Shown here in pieces: positions 47,590-60,832 of a stretch of DNA of 64,000 nt. Numbering within the stretch: the stretch's first letter is position 1; each line of letters opens with the position of its first letter. Location: contig OX485804.1 of NCBI GenBank assembly GCA_950295325.1, positions 38,318,001-38,382,000 on the forward strand, given 5' to 3'. A program made the translations under genes and the position numbers. The stretch comes from Polytrichum commune (taxonomy: Eukaryota; Streptophyta; Polytrichopsida; Polytrichales; Polytrichaceae). The notes under the pieces are model-generated. The model did no database searches, was not told the DNA's origin, and worked only from the letters and a program-made list of their open reading frames with translations.

Positions 47590-49850
47590 GTGAGCTTTGA
47601 AAAACAAATATTAACTCTCTACATGACATTCAACCCAAATCAATTGAAAGTTTGAGATAATATTATTTGTGATGGGACCATAGTATGTTGGGACATAGAT
47701 AGGTGTGTAACAAGCGTATTGCAAATTCATAAGGTATACATAAAATATGGCAAAGAACAAGCCATAATTTTACATCATAACAAAATTAATTTAGGTATCC
47801 TCCAACATTTGTTTCTAGACTCTATTATCAAACCATGACAATTTACGACTAATGATGATTGACAATCCACTTAGTAACCTACATTATGTATGGATATTTA
47901 ATGTCACTTACTCTTTGTAGTTACAAAATACAATTACATTTGCTTGGAATGTAATTTGTGACCAAGTAAAGCGATATAGGCATAATGTCCAAGCTACATG
48001 TTGTACTATTTTGGGCGGAGAACCAAATCCTTTACCTAGTACAAAGTTATAAACAAGCATCACGTAATCCTCAATAGTGATTGGTGACAATTCACACCAC
48101 ACATAGTGTAGTACGTTGACAATTACAACCATAAATGCTTATCCACCTTTCTTGATGAACATTCTCTTTGATTGTTCGGGTCAAACATTCCTCAAGACAA
48201 AACCTTGGTCCTCTAAAAAGCTTTTCATTTTCGAACATATTGAGGATCTTTAATCAACACATGACATCATCGATAGATAGAACTTTCCATGACATGCAAT
48301 TTGGGATGTCCATGAGTTTCGATGCCTATAAAAGATGTGTTGAACGAGTTGTAGGCATGCATTTTGAATTGATGGACGCTTTCAATCTTTGTTTGTATAT
48401 ATAATGCGAGGTTCTTGATTTTACTCAAGGTTAGACGCAAATCACATTGACTACTTGTATTTTCCTTGGTTCCTATTGAAGCAAATGAACATTGTAATTA
48501 AAATGAGATGTAAAGACATACGTAGTAGAAATAAAACGCATAGGATGCATTTAAACTATGTTGCAGAATTAGAGTTTATAAGAAGATATGTACACGAGCT
48601 TTGAAATTGGTGCAATCACATTGGCTACTGATTTATGGGTAGCTGCAAGGGGCTATGACATAGAAGGCCTTTATTGCCATGTCATAGAGAAATATAAGTA
48701 AATTTCACATGTTATATCCCACCTCAAGAGTTCATAGAGATGTTTTCAAAAGTCTCACAATTTAATGAATATGTTAGGAAGGTCTTCTCCCAAGAGTCCT
48801 TTGTCTCATCATATTTGGTGCACCGAGAGAGAGGGCCTATATGATGGAATTGGTGTTCATCCATGATTGACATGTTCCCATCCAAACCCATGATGTTTGT
48901 CATCCATGAACGTTGATTACAAATGAATGGCTCATTACATTTACAATTTGTCATCCACCTCTTTACGATGATAACTTACATAAGTGGTTGATAGTGACGT
49001 TCCAGAAATGTATAGAAAGACTTATGATGACGTACCATATGACCTTACCTTTCAAAGAACCTCAAAAACCGATTTTAAAGGCCCATTTTTGGGCGTCCTA
49101 AAACATGCCTTGTCCAATCACCGTTCTTAGTTGGTCACCTACATTTGAATGGTATGTGATTAGGCATGAATCTAAGAATGGCTACCAAAAACTCATGTGA
49201 TTGAAAGAGTTTGGACTACGTGCTCAAAATATGTTAACCTTTAGTAGGTTCAATAAATAATCAAATTCGACCACCTATTGAAATTTGAAAATAAAATATA
49301 CATTGGAAATTTCCATATTTTGAGGTCACCCCCCCCCGGGTCAAAATCCTAACTCTGGCCCTGCATGACAACACTTTTTGGAGATGAGACTTGATACTTG
49401 TGCGGAGAGTTTCACTCGACCCAACTCTCAACACAAGTCCCGCAAATATTATTGCATAAAGGATGAAGACCCGACTAGATTGATAATTAACCATATGTTA
49501 ATGAATTTTTGAGGTGCAAAAGTTGGGCATTTGCAGTTGAAGACACCACCTCCCAGCTTACATATAGACAGAGGGACCAGCGGTTGTAGGAGAATAAACA
49601 ACTCGGTCGAGGGCACTGGTGTGCGCTGGCACGGTGGTAGGGCCAGGAAGAGGCCAGCCCAGGGCCTATCACCACAGTGCCATCGAGGTCTGATAGCGGT
49701 GGCCTTGGGGTGCTGGGAAGCACGCGGGACCTTGTGGAGAAAGGGAGCGTATAGTCTCAAGAATGCAATTCCGTCATGCCATCGCCATCGCCATTTCCCC
49801 TTCCCTTCAGTCCCTTGCCCGCCAATCATTCTCGTTCCACCATCCTCCTT
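47590..49850. other. Gene-poor stretch
   Basis: No gene supported apart from a possible transposase scrap at 48603-48702. A C9-GGG tract lies at about 49329-49341. The 49531-49956 frame is unsupported by any motif. Confidence 0.45.
48603..48702 (+). pseudogene. Possible hAT transposase scrap
   Basis: EIGAITLATDLWVAARGYDI then EGLYCHVIEKYK resembles the (T/S)DxW....G....I..H(W/F)I catalytic block of hAT transposases. One short motif only. Confidence 0.3.
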
Positions 49851-49854
49851 CTCG

Positions 49855-50160
49855 CTTCTTACTCAGCTGCGACGCACAGGAACTTCTCCAATTTCGCTTC
49901 ACAACCTCCGGTGCGTCAGCTATGTAACTGCATGCTACGCGTATGGAAATGTCTGACTCCAGTGACCAGTGTGTGTATATATACACATTGAAGAATTCTG
50001 TCTCTCATTCTCGATCCACTATCTTATTGTTAGCTTCTTTCTCAGCCGCGTCGCACAGGAATTCCTCCAATTTCGCTTCACAACCTTTGGTGCGTCCAGC
50101 TAGCTGCATGCGTCGCGTATAAATTCTTGTTTCCAATTTCTGACTTCAGTTGTCCAGTGT
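49855..50160 (+). repeat. Tandem duplication in the hydrolase promoter/leader
   Basis: 49855-49970 and 50037-50160 share AGC(T/C)GCG(A/T)CGCACAGGAA, CTCCAATTTCGCTTCACAAC, GGTGCGTC and CCAGTGTGT in order (period about 180 bp). Confidence 0.8.
50118..50123 (+). promoter_or_regulatory. Candidate TATA box of the hydrolase gene
   Basis: TATAAA in a GCG-TATAAATTC context at the end of the second promoter duplicate; the first duplicate has TATGGA instead. No transcription start can be confirmed from sequence. Confidence 0.35.
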
Positions 50161-50364
50161 ATTGCTTATTTTTGAAGCGAATTTGGTAAGTGTGTGACCA
50201 TTAATTGTGATTTCTCTTATGATTGTGAAGCGGGATAGGGTATGTGAGTGAGAGTTTGGCAGTAAGAGGTGTGGCTGTGGTAGTGGAGTCTGCGTTCTGG
50301 AGGTGGACGGTTGAGGGTTGAGGTTTTGAGGTTTGGATACATTGAGAAAATCTAGCTCTCGGTT

Positions 50365-50442
50365 TCTTGAGGTATAAATACGTCCACCTCACGGTATCTT
50401 GAGGTATAACTACGTCCACATCACGGTGTCTTGAGGTATAGG
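50365..50442 (+). repeat. 32-bp tandem repeat, 2.4 copies
   Basis: Units begin TCTTGAGGTATAAATACGTC and continue with CACCTCACGGTA; they start at 50365, 50397 and 50429. The repeat lies in the presumed 5' leader intron. Confidence 0.8.
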
Positions 50443-50756
50443 ATTTAGCATATGTGATGGTTGAGCTAAACGAATGCAAGGACAATTCCGGTTACTGATT
50501 TGCTATAATAACGATCCGGAATTCTACCTGCGGAGGTGACTAGAAGGTCTTTGCTATTGATATGTATTTTGATTTTTGATTCACAAAAACTCTTCGGTTT
50601 CAGTTTGAAGGACGCAAGAACCGTGCGTTTTTACACCAATTAGTGTCAACGGTTGGTCTCATAATAAACTGCTGCACGAACTCTATTTGTGGATTTTCCT
50701 GATTGTTGGCTTAATTGGATAAATGTGCGGTTCTTGATATGTGTGCAGCATCTGCT

Positions 50757-52711
50757 ATGCCGGCAGTGAAGATGGACGAGGCCGCGAAGTTCGTAGGCCT
50801 GCCCGACGGGAGGCGTATAGCGTATAGAGAGCAGGGACTCGCGCAGGGTATGGCCAAGAGGAGTTTGCTGGTGTTGCATGGCCTGGGCTCCTCTCGTGTT
50901 GCTGGCATGCCCGGTAAGCATTGAATGGTTAGTTATGCATATTTACTACTAAATTTATGCATGAACTAGAGACTCTCGTGAGACATAAGGGCCTTTGAAG
51001 TTACTATGAAGATGAGATGTGAAGAAATAACTTATGGACTTGACATTGTCGTTATGTGGGATGCTAATGACATATCCGCTATACTGCTTGATGTGGAGGA
51101 GAAATGCAGTTAGCAGAGAGGAAATACTCACGAATGCAACCTTGTACTATGCGATCCTATTTTCTGCTTTACTGCTATGAAACCGTTAACCTGAAGAGAA
51201 TCCTAAGTCTCTTTTAGACTAAACCGTTTCATGGATATCCTTCTCCAGGAGTCTCTGAAGAACTTTTGATGGAGATGGGAGTTAGGCTTGTCTCAATTGA
51301 CAGGCCTGGCTACGGTCTTAGTGACTTCAATCGTCGCCAGACACTTGAGTCTGCCGCTAATGACATTGCCAAAGTCGCAGACATTTTGGAGCTTGGGCAG
51401 AAGATCTGGCTACTTGGTTATTCTTGTGGTGGGGCTTACTGCTGGGCAGCTGCTCGTTACATTCCGCATCGCATTGCTGGTATTGCAATGTGGGCACCTG
51501 TTGGGAACTACTGGTGGAAGGTGCTGATGTGGACCTCTCTTGCAGTGTGTAACGGTTGTCTAAAAAAACCAAAATATGTCTCTTGTACGTTCAATATAGA
51601 AAACATTTCCATGTGACTGCTTTTGCACTTTTTTGGGACGTGTTTAAGTTGATCACGCTGTATCACAAACAGTTTGTCTCATTGAACCTAAAGCTGCAGT
51701 GTCAGGTTGGAGGCCAAGCTGTTGCAGTTGGTTTTGGGTGGGATATAAACTGTAGACTTTCTCTTTGTTGTTCTTGGCAGGGCATATCTGAAGCTGACAG
51801 GAAGATGCTGTTCGGCCACATTACACCAAGATCAAGACACTCTTTCGGAATTGTTAGGAAAGTGCCTCACTGGATGGTATATGCCTATGTCCGTCACTTC
51901 ATCGTCCCTGCAGCGGGAAAAAAATGGGTTGCGGATGCGAAGACATCCCTCTCTCCTCCTGATGTACGTGTGCTTGAGGGGGAACTGGGAGGCGACATGG
52001 AAAGGTCCGCCCTCTGCAGAAGCTATTGATTTACGGCTCAAAGCTTGCTACCGTTGTTGTTTAAAACTTGCAGATGTAAGATAGTGGACGATCTTGGTCT
52101 TGTTCTTTATTGCTTGTCTGAATGTATGATTAGTGAAGCTGAGACTTGATTGTTATTGCAGGGATAGCGCTGAATCAGCTAAGCAGCACTTTAAGGGCAT
52201 GGCTCAAGACTTGCTACTTATAACACATAATTGGGGATTTGAGCTCTCTGATGTGCAAAAATCATATCAAGGACCATTGCATATTTTTTGTGGCGATCAA
52301 GATATGGCTGTGCCCCTTGCCCTTCAAAAATGCATCAAGAAGTTGGTCAGTAACTTCATGGCCTAAACATTGTACACTAGAAAGTTCACCTCTAAATGAG
52401 CTAGTAGAAAATCGTCTGTGGCATGCATTCACATATTTATTATTGTGTGTGTGCAGCTCCCGGATCTTGTCCATCTTCATGAGTTGAAAGGAGAAGGTCA
52501 TTTATCGCCATTCTGTTTTAACAACAAGAACCAGCGAGCTACTTTACAGTGTCTTTTCGGAAATCCTGGGGGTATTGGAGAGGTTGGAGTAGATGAATTA
52601 CAAGCAGTACCTCAAGACCCAAAAAACCTCATCCCTGGTGAAGGTGAGGAGACTTTGACACAGGCATTAAAGGCGGACGCTGAGGCACTAAGCACACCTT
52701 ATCTTCACTAA
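50757..52711 (+). CDS. Alpha/beta-hydrolase fold protein, five exons
   Basis: Predicted exons 50757-50913, 51249-51520, 51781-52004, 52162-52345 and 52457-52711 splice in phase to 363 residues. Junctions are CCG|GTAAGC, CTCCAG|GAG, AAG|GTGCTG (weak), TGGCAG|GGC, AAAG|GTCCGC (weak), TTGCAG|G, TTG|GTCAGT and GTGCAG|CTC. The hydrolase signature is complete: oxyanion HGLGSS, DRPGYGLSD, nucleophile in GYSCGG (Ser111), acid in GDQDMAVP (Asp265) and His294 in GEGHLSPF. Plant relatives are soluble esterase/lipase-like proteins of largely unknown substrate. The start is ATG 50757; the in-frame ATG at 50739 lies in what looks like a splice acceptor (GTGTGCAG, 50741-50748), suggesting a 5' UTR intron. 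The exon 2 and exon 3 ends are the least certain. Confidence 0.8.
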
Positions 52712-55110
52712 TTCAAATGTACAGAGGTATTGCAAGCACGTATATCCATTAGAAGAAAACAATATACAGGTGGAATACTGGTGAATACTTTCTGTTGCAA
52801 CTGTGTCTTTGGTAGCCACACTAGAGTGTATGGGTTTGTTCATTTGTTTAGTTTTGTAAAGCAGCAAGATCTCTTTAAAATCGCCAAAATTCACAGTACT
52901 CATCCAAGCATGCTTTGGTTACAATACTGAGGTTAATTCATTTGAGTAAGTTAGGGTGTCAGTTGATGTACACAAGATTGGAAACAATGTCCCTGTACAT
53001 GTAAGACACCGAGGAATGTAGAATTAGGGCATTTGTGATTTAAAACTGCAGATATTGTTACTGAACCATGTTGGTTGCAAGAGGGTATGGCCTGATATAA
53101 GCATTTACATATTTGGTGGCTGTATACAACACATTTTTACTTCATTGAATTCCTGCACTTTCCATCAAGGAGCTGAAGTGTTGATACAATTGCAAGTTAC
53201 TAACAAACTTGGCTCGCTTGTATAATCTCTCATCACGAAATAGTAGCCCAAGCTTCCGAAACCAACTCTAATGATGTAATACATGAAGTGTCATTGTCAA
53301 ATTTAGCTCATGGCTTTGGGCTTGGTGGTGTATCTTTAAATTAAACTAACACAATACTTGGATTTGAAGCACCAGCAAGACGTAGGAGTTGCTCCACCCT
53401 TGCTTCCGAAAACCTATTTCCACTGTCTTTCACACGTAAAATCTGTTTGCAAATCGATGGACATGTGAGCCACTCTGTTTCCATGGTATTGTTTGAAGTG
53501 CAACAGCATCAAACAGCTAAGGATACTACTAACAGCTTCACCATACGAACTTGTGGGTGGGGGAGATGGTGGAGGATGAGAAATTTCATGTTAGATTTGA
53601 CAATGGTTATGGTCACATTCAATTGGAGTTTTGATGGGCTTCCAATGTAGATGGTGCTAAACCAACACCTTAAAATCTTCCAATATAAGTGCATGTTGGA
53701 TTTTGAGATTGTCCACCACTTGAACATCAAGCTCATATGTTGGCTTTGGGTCAACTACAAGTAAGACTTTGAAGCCCTATAACATGTGCATACATGATTC
53801 AAATATGGCTTGCTTTGGTGTGTTGGAATCCCTTTTCAATTGCTAACAAGGACAACAATCTTGAACTTGGTGAGTCTACAAATAGTTGATACACCTAACA
53901 CTTAAAGAATTGATTTTAACATCATCTAATTTGATAATCATTTGATGGGTTAAAGTTTTAAAAGCATATAAGTTAACACATTAGGTCTATGTCTATGCAC
54001 TTAACTTCACCCAACCATCGCCAAGTGGTCTCCTTCTCAGCATGGGAGCCGATTCTGGAGAGCATGAATTATGGAAAGCCCAACCTTAATTCAATTGTGG
54101 AACATCCTTGGGATGGTTGGAGGGTTGGAAGCTTTCCCAAATTCAATCTTGAATATGGAAAACTATTCTCCTTTTACATTGAGCCCACAAAAACCCTCAA
54201 ACGGGCTAAGTAATGTTATACATAAGTACTACAAATCCAAAAAATAAAATGAAGAAACAAATATGAAAGAATTAATTTGCAACAATCACATGTGCATAAT
54301 GGTATTTTCAACAATCATCTACTTGAAGAATAACAATGGTATTGGAGCTATTGGACTTTTCATTGGACTTTCATACATATGCTTGCACTAGTTACCACAA
54401 AAATATTTGACTAACTATACTTAACAGTCATATTATAAAAGTGTTAGCCATATAATTCTTATAATAAGAATAAATGTGAGGCGCGTTGATATTTAACCCA
54501 CGTCAAATATGTAGTTCAACATTATTGTATTCCAGATTAATTTTTTGTGGCAAATTAATGTGGGTGGTAATAATTTAAAATTATTTTTCTCCCCCTTTGA
54601 GCTGAAAGTCAATAGTGTTGGCCAGAAGTCTATAGAAAGGCTTAGGGGAAGACCCAAGCTCATGGGCCTACATTATATCCATTGTGACTAGACAAATAGA
54701 GTGACCCACAATAAATTATATTCATAATATTTTCATCTACACTACTAGGAAAATTTTATGTAGTATCAATCTATCATGGAGAGAGGAATTTGTAAAATGC
54801 GAGTCTATCTCTCTATCATCCAACATAAAAGCCTATAATTATTATGCAACCCAAAAGTATTTTTTTTAAATTACTTTGGGATTGAATTTGATCTAGAGTT
54901 CAATCTAAGTCATTTGAGATGAGTCAACCACAAACATAGAGGGGGTCAAGTATTATGTTGGATGGATGAGAGGTAGGCTCATATGCAACAATTCCCTCTC
55001 TATGTTTATCACGAGCACTATCATAGTTGCCTAATAAACAATTTGCATGATTCAAAAATGTGTGCAAAGTACATTTACCAATTCTATCAAGTAATTTGGT
55101 AGAGCATACA
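52712..55110. other. Gene-poor stretch downstream of the hydrolase
   Basis: The first few hundred bases probably hold the 3' UTR of the hydrolase. Frames at 53447-54213 show no recognisable motif. Confidence 0.45.
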
Positions 55111-55119
55111 CTATGTAAC

Positions 55120-55760
55120 CTCCCATTATATTCGCCAAAGGAGATAAGAGAGGGTAACATAGGTGGGGTGTGTGGGCTCCACCGTCATGATTTTAGCACA
55201 TGAACACTGAACTTTGACAAGGCAAATCGGGTTTTCTCAGCCCCATCACGGAGTTTGATTAAGTCTTGAAACAACCTCACATTGATCTAATATATAATGT
55301 CAGTAGTGACACGCATGTATCCAAACATGATCACCTTCCGGCACATCAAGCATGTAATCATCGATGACCACCTCTCGATACATCAAGCATTTAACATGCG
55401 ACACGACCACTTGCCAATACATCAAGCATGTAACATTCAACCATCGATGTTCCGATCTCAATTGCATACACGCTTGGACAAGACTTCCAAACTGGATCTA
55501 GGTGCCAAGAGTTGCCTTCCAAACCCTACCAATCATCGATTCGGCATGATATACATCTTCAACACCTATACTTAAGCCGCAATGGTATTAGCTTCACTCA
55601 TCATTGAGTGGCATATTTATTGTTCCAAAAAAAATGTGTTTCTCTAGATGAAACATTCTTATAATATAATTTCAAGACATGGTTAACCGTACAAAGAGTT
55701 TTGTCTTTGTGAGGCACTTTGGGTGATTATGTTGGTCAATGCCACACCAACATATAGAAA
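55120..55760 (+). repeat. Left arm of a long inverted repeat
   Basis: Colinear, reverse-complement similarity to 57390-58050 over roughly 640 bp with many substitutions. Shared blocks include TACATCAAGCATGTAATCAT, ACATCGATGTTCCGATC, GGCATGATATACATC, CCGCAATGGTATTAGCTT and GGTGATTATGTTGGTCAATG. The left arm additionally repeats CACTTTGGGTGATTATGTTG (55707 and 55757). Confidence 0.8.
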
Positions 55761-56915
55761 CCCACTTTGGGTGATTATGTTGGTGTGTGGGTTACTTAAT
55801 GGAAATCTAGAAACATATAGCAAGCATTCTATTTGTTTTATGAAGGTTGAATTGGCCGAGTTGGCAAAGAAACTGGAACATATAGTCTCCTCAGGGACAA
55901 TATAATCGAAAATGTGGTGGATGTGACATGTTGGTTCTCTAAATCTATGAACGTAATAATCATCTAGAAACTATAGAGCATGCCATTAGAGCATTAGCGT
56001 ATTGTTTGCATAGTGTTGGCCACAAAATCATAAATATCTCCCAAACAACCTCCCTATATGCCATTTTTCCTCTCACACCAACAAGATGTATGTGTTCATT
56101 TGCATGCATCAACTAAACAATCATGTGTTTGTCAATGTCGACCATTACCTTGTCACGCTCAAGCTTGTCTCCTCTGATTTGTTAACTAGGTGGTTATATG
56201 TTATGATATGTTAATGTTACATGTCTTATGTTACTAAACACCGCTTACATGCACCCATCTAACATAGCAAAGAGCTTAATCGAAATCCACTATAAGCTTC
56301 ATCAACCACTCGCTCTTCTTCAGTTTTGGAGTATATGGAGAACTAGGATTGGATGTTGTTGCACATTTCCAAACCTCAAATATAGTGGCTCTTTTATCCA
56401 CCATCAACATGCTTGATACTTTGCAAAGGCGGTGTACAAGCGACACATGGTTGAACAACTTTAACAAATTCATTCCTCAAGATTCTTTGGAAGGTATTTC
56501 CTTGTTTAGTTCCTTGTAGATTGATTGGAATTTTAAATTCAACATTTCCAAACTCGAAATCCAAATTTTTATGTTTCTCTTTGCGGGATCCCAAAATAAC
56601 ATGAGTGGTTGACAATCAAAGTTGATGACTTTGTTGATGGCCAAAGTCACCTACATCCTCCACCTCCACCTATATCCTCAACTTCATATTCACCTACATT
56701 ACAACCAAGTCTAGACAAATCTCTCTACAAAACCTACATTGAGGATTATGGTTTTCAATACATGTATTCAATAGTGAATATTACGCCATGTCAAACCCAC
56801 CTACATCGCCAATAAACATAATGCCTTACTAAATTTGAAGAAGATGATCTTTCAATAAAGCCTTCAAATGCTATGACCTCCGAAATCTCTAGTTGAAGAT
56901 TGCAAACCTGCGTCC
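55761..56915. other. Spacer of the inverted repeat, no gene seen
   Basis: Short frames only; no recognisable motif. Confidence 0.5.
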
Positions 56916-56918
56916 TAA

Positions 56919-57338
56919 GGAGTTGTTTACATCATGAACCACAAAGTTTCCATGGTTATTTTTATGAAAAAATAAAAATTGTAAAGCCTTTGCTCCACTA
57001 GGCATAAACCGACTGGGGAATAAAAGTCGTAACCTTGCGCCCAAAAGTGGATGTGCTGATTCTTTTTAATATATGCCTGGAAAGGGTTGGTTTGGGTTTT
57101 TCATTTTTTTACCTTCTCCTTTCATCCTCCATTCTTTCCTCTTAACTACATTAATTTCTTTTGGTAAAAGCTAAAATTTAATATATAAATATATATTAAA
57201 CAACATTTCTTTGCCATGGTCATTCTAGCATTTATTTCCTTGATGTACATCGAAGTGGTCATGGGGCAAGCTCAATGGCCAATCACATATTTTAGGGGAG
57301 CAAAGGAAGACTTCATGGTCCAAGACATAAAGAACCCC
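56919..57338 (-). mobile_element. PIF/Harbinger-derived MITE, 420 bp
   Basis: Ends GGAGTTGTTTACATCATGAA and, inverted, GGGGTTCTTTATGTCTTGGA, flanked by a perfect TAA target duplication (56916-56918 and 57339-57341). Its interior keeps subterminal blocks of the full elements: the right-end block AGCACATCCACTTTTGGGCG (here reversed at about 57033-57054) and the left-end block CTAAAATATGTGATTGGCC. It is therefore an internal-deletion product of the same family, in inverted orientation. Confidence 0.85.
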
Positions 57339-57389
57339 TAATCATACAATCTGTTGGACAAGCTCAATCCCCTATACACACTAAATTCT

Positions 57390-58050
57390 TCAACACGTTC
57401 TAACTTCTATGCCATTGACCAACATAATCACCGAAAGTGCTTTGCATCGATAAAATTCTCTTGCAGTTAACCATGTATTGAAGTTGCATTACATAATTGT
57501 TTCATGTAGAGAAGCACAAAAATCTTGAAACAATGGTTCTACCACTTAGTAATGGGTCAAGCTAATACCATTGCGGCTTATGTATATGTGTTAGGAGATG
57601 TATATCATGCCAAACCGATTGTTGGTAGGGTTGGACATGCAACTCTTGGCGCCTAGATCCAATTTGAAAATCTTAAAGAGGTTTTTAAACTTGTACAAGC
57701 ATGTATTAATGGGGATCGGAACATCGATGTTCAGACATTACATGTTTGATGTATGGGCAAGTGGTCATGTCACACGTTACTTGCTTCATGTATCAGGAGG
57801 TGGTTGTGGATGATTACATGCTTGATGTACTAGAAGGTGGGCATGTTTGGATACATGCATGTCATTAATTATATCATATTCTAGCAGGTTAGATCAACGT
57901 GAATTGATCCAAGTCTAAATCAAGCTCCATGACATGCTGGGAAAACCCGGTTTGCCATGTCAGAGTTTACAATACATGCGCAAAAATCATAATGATGGGG
58001 CTCACATAGCGCCACAATTGGCGGCAACTGCTTTACCCTACCTCTCTTAC
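57390..58050 (-). repeat. Right arm of a long inverted repeat
   Basis: Reverse-complement partner of 55120-55760. The arms are separated by about 1.6 kb including the Harbinger MITE. Confidence 0.8.
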
Positions 58051-60187
58051 TTGCTTTGGTGCATATATTGTGAGGGCAATATATGTATAGATGGAGATAT
58101 TGTAGGTTAATAGCAGGTTGGGTGGAAAATCACTTAAAATATCATGCCTAATTTTTTAGGGAAATTAATGAGTCAAATTGCCTAAATGGAAGGGAAAATA
58201 AGTAGTAAAAATATAATTATTAAGAAATTCATCGACATCCTTGTCAATAGGATGAAACATATGATTGATTTGCCTCTACCTCTTAGCCATGCTTGCAAAG
58301 TCTCAAACAACATGAGCACAAAAGATTGAAAAATATTCTTTGCAACCTTAATCAACACACTAAGAAGGCGTCACCTAAACTCTATGTAAACATCGTGTAC
58401 TTTGTCGCCATGAATGAATGAAAAATAAGTTATAATACATGAATTTGTATATAAGTTATGTTATGTGCTTAAATTACTAATTATATGTGTACATATTTGC
58501 CTAATTTTTTATAAATGTTTTATGGACTGCCTAAGCTTGCATTTAAAAAATAATTAATTATTGGGCATTTTCTACCCAACTTGCTATCAACCTATAGTAG
58601 AAGGGGCTAATTAAAAGGAACAATATTGATTTTGAGAGTTCATAAACCCTAACAATTCTACCCTTGTTGGTATCGAGTTATGATTATTAATACTATCTTC
58701 AAACCCTCTATACAAGTGCACTAGAGAGCAGATTTAGTGTGGCATAAAATTTGGTAGATTCCAATATTATTTTGCAACTTCTGGGCATGTCATTGCATTT
58801 TCTCCAATTGTTAGCAAATTTTTGTATGACAGTAAATATACACCTAAAAAAAAATAAAGTACATGGTATTCGTGAAAATGTCACATGGCACATAAAAAAT
58901 ATCACATATGCCATATTCTTAAATACAAGGAAATTTTGCTTGAATTGGTCTTTGAAGGCAACTATTGCCAACTACACAAGTTTTTGCCAACTAATTTTTT
59001 CCCAAAGTTCAAGTGCACTTCACAAGACTAGAAATTGAGTCGACCTTCAAATAAATAAATAAAGAATCACATGTGAATATGACATTTCCATGAATACTAT
59101 GTTGAAAATAAAAATCCATATTATTCTGAGATTGCATAGTTGCAGGCAACAATGCAATAACATTGATTTTTGATACCAAACAATGTAAAATACTCTAGTG
59201 TATACTTCAATTTGAAGTATTAAGGAATTTAATTTCCTAATTTGGATAAAGTTGTAGCATTCTATGAAAAGTTAAAAGTGCTATAATAACCAAAGGAAGT
59301 TTTCACGTAGAGCCAATTTACACTAGTGACCACTGACCCTGACCGTTGCTTTCTAGAATCTCTCAATGGCTAATAAATGAGTGGTGGTCCCACTTCATCT
59401 TACACTTGGTCACCTAAAACAAAAGTCAGCATGGGTGAGAAAGTGACATGAAATTACATGAAATCCTACATGTCCAAAAATGGATAATAATTGGTGTCAC
59501 CCGGATTTTGCAACGAAAGAACCCAAATCAGTTGTCTCAATGAAAAACAAGGGTAAGTATGTCAAAAAGAAGTTAAAAAATTTTAAACCGTTGATTTTGA
59601 TCAAATTTATTTCTAGTCATTTTTCTTTTGTTTTTTTACAGAAAAATTAAATTAAAATAAAATAAATTAAAAAAATCTACGTCTTGGTCTAAGTCTGCTT
59701 TACACTATGACATGTGACCAAGGTTTTTTAAATGCGACATGGATTTCTCTTGGTCATGTTCTCCAGATCACCAATCATGACCACATTAACCCATAAATCA
59801 ATTTTCTCGCGGTCACTTGTCATGTGTATGAAATGGCCCTTATTTATACATAATGCTACCACAATCTTCTTCCTTCACACCCAAGCTTTGTGTTGTAGGT
59901 TGGACAAGACTTTTTAGAGGGATATTGCTCACTTTGAACCGTGCTATGATAAGAGGTGTTCACCACAAAGAGTGATGAATTTTAGCATAGTATCTTTGAA
60001 ACCTTCAAGCACAAGAGGTCCTCATAGGTTGTCACTTGTGAGAGCATGTTATACAGCATTGAGGACCTCTTTGTCCTTCAAGGGTTAATAAAAAACACGA
60101 TGCTTCAGGAGCTCATAAAATGGTCTTTCAAAGACACTGCTTAGGACACATTGACGTTTTGTCCACCGCAAAAGGATTCATCTCCCG
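58051..60187. other. Gene-poor stretch
   Basis: No gene supported. An AAGAGGTCCTCA/TGAGGACCTCTT inverted pair with about a 40-base loop lies near 60012-60072. Confidence 0.5.
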
Positions 60188-60480
60188 CTTCTAGCATGGA
60201 TTCCGACTTATAGCCCACCCACACTTACTAGTGCGGGTCACCAGTGAACAATTCCTACGAGCAGGGGCCACTTTTAGAGTTGGTTTAGCCAGTGAGAGGC
60301 ATGGCGTGGACACCACTACTCGTGTTCGGGTTACAACCAGGGAGGTAGAAAACGCCACCGCTTCTAGCATGGATTCCGACTTGTAGTCCACCCACACTTA
60401 CTGGTGCAAGCCACCAGTGCAGGGTTCCTATCAGCAGAGGCCACTTTTCGAGTTAGTTTAGCTAGTGAGAGCCACTGGAT
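60188..60480. repeat. 173-bp partial tandem duplication at the rRNA 3' end
   Basis: 60188-60360 is repeated from 60361. Each copy has rRNA 3' sequence joined to the CCCACCCACACTTACT insertion end, so duplication followed insertion. Confidence 0.8.
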
Positions 60481-60540
60481 GTAACTAGTGCTAGTATTCA
60501 TTGCTCACTGGTGGCCCACACCAATAAATGTGGGTGGGGT
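60386..60540. mobile_element. Foldback insertion A in rRNA (about 155 bp)
   Basis: CCACCCACACTTACTGGTGC on the left is complementary to GCCCACACCAATAAATGTGGGTGG on the right, allowing for mismatches. It separates rRNA GATTCCGACTT from AGAGGCGTTCA, which are contiguous in LSU rRNA. The target duplication is probably a short TA-type repeat, not certain. Confidence 0.65.
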
Positions 60541-60741
60541 ATAAGAGGCGTTCAATCCTTATCCTACACATGGTAGCTTCACGCCATTGGCTTTTCAACC
60601 AAGCACAATGACCGATTATGTGAATCAACGGTTCCTCAGTACTAAGTTGAACTACTATTGCGGCACCGAGTGAGCATCAGTAGGGTAAAACTAACCTGCC
60701 TAACGAAGGTCTCAACCCAGCTCACGTTCCCTGTTGGTGGG

Positions 60742-60832
60742 TTGGGGCGAACCAACCCGTACACTGATTCCTTGGAGGCAAGGGGTTTAGGCATCCAACA
60801 AGGAATGAGTGTATGGGTTGGTTCGCCTAAAT
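60742..60832. mobile_element. Foldback insertion B in rRNA (91 bp, 12-bp duplication)
   Basis: Arms 60746-60774 and 60799-60827 are complementary at 27 of 29 positions (GGCGAACCAACCC...ATTCCTTG). The rRNA target is duplicated as CCTGTTGGTGGG (60730-60741) and CCTATCGGTGGG (60833-60844). Confidence 0.85.

Noticed and set aside
49531-49956. 141-codon frame upstream of the hydrolase
   Set aside because: Overlaps the promoter duplication, has no homologous motif and an opposite-strand frame of similar length; likely chance in a GC-richer patch.
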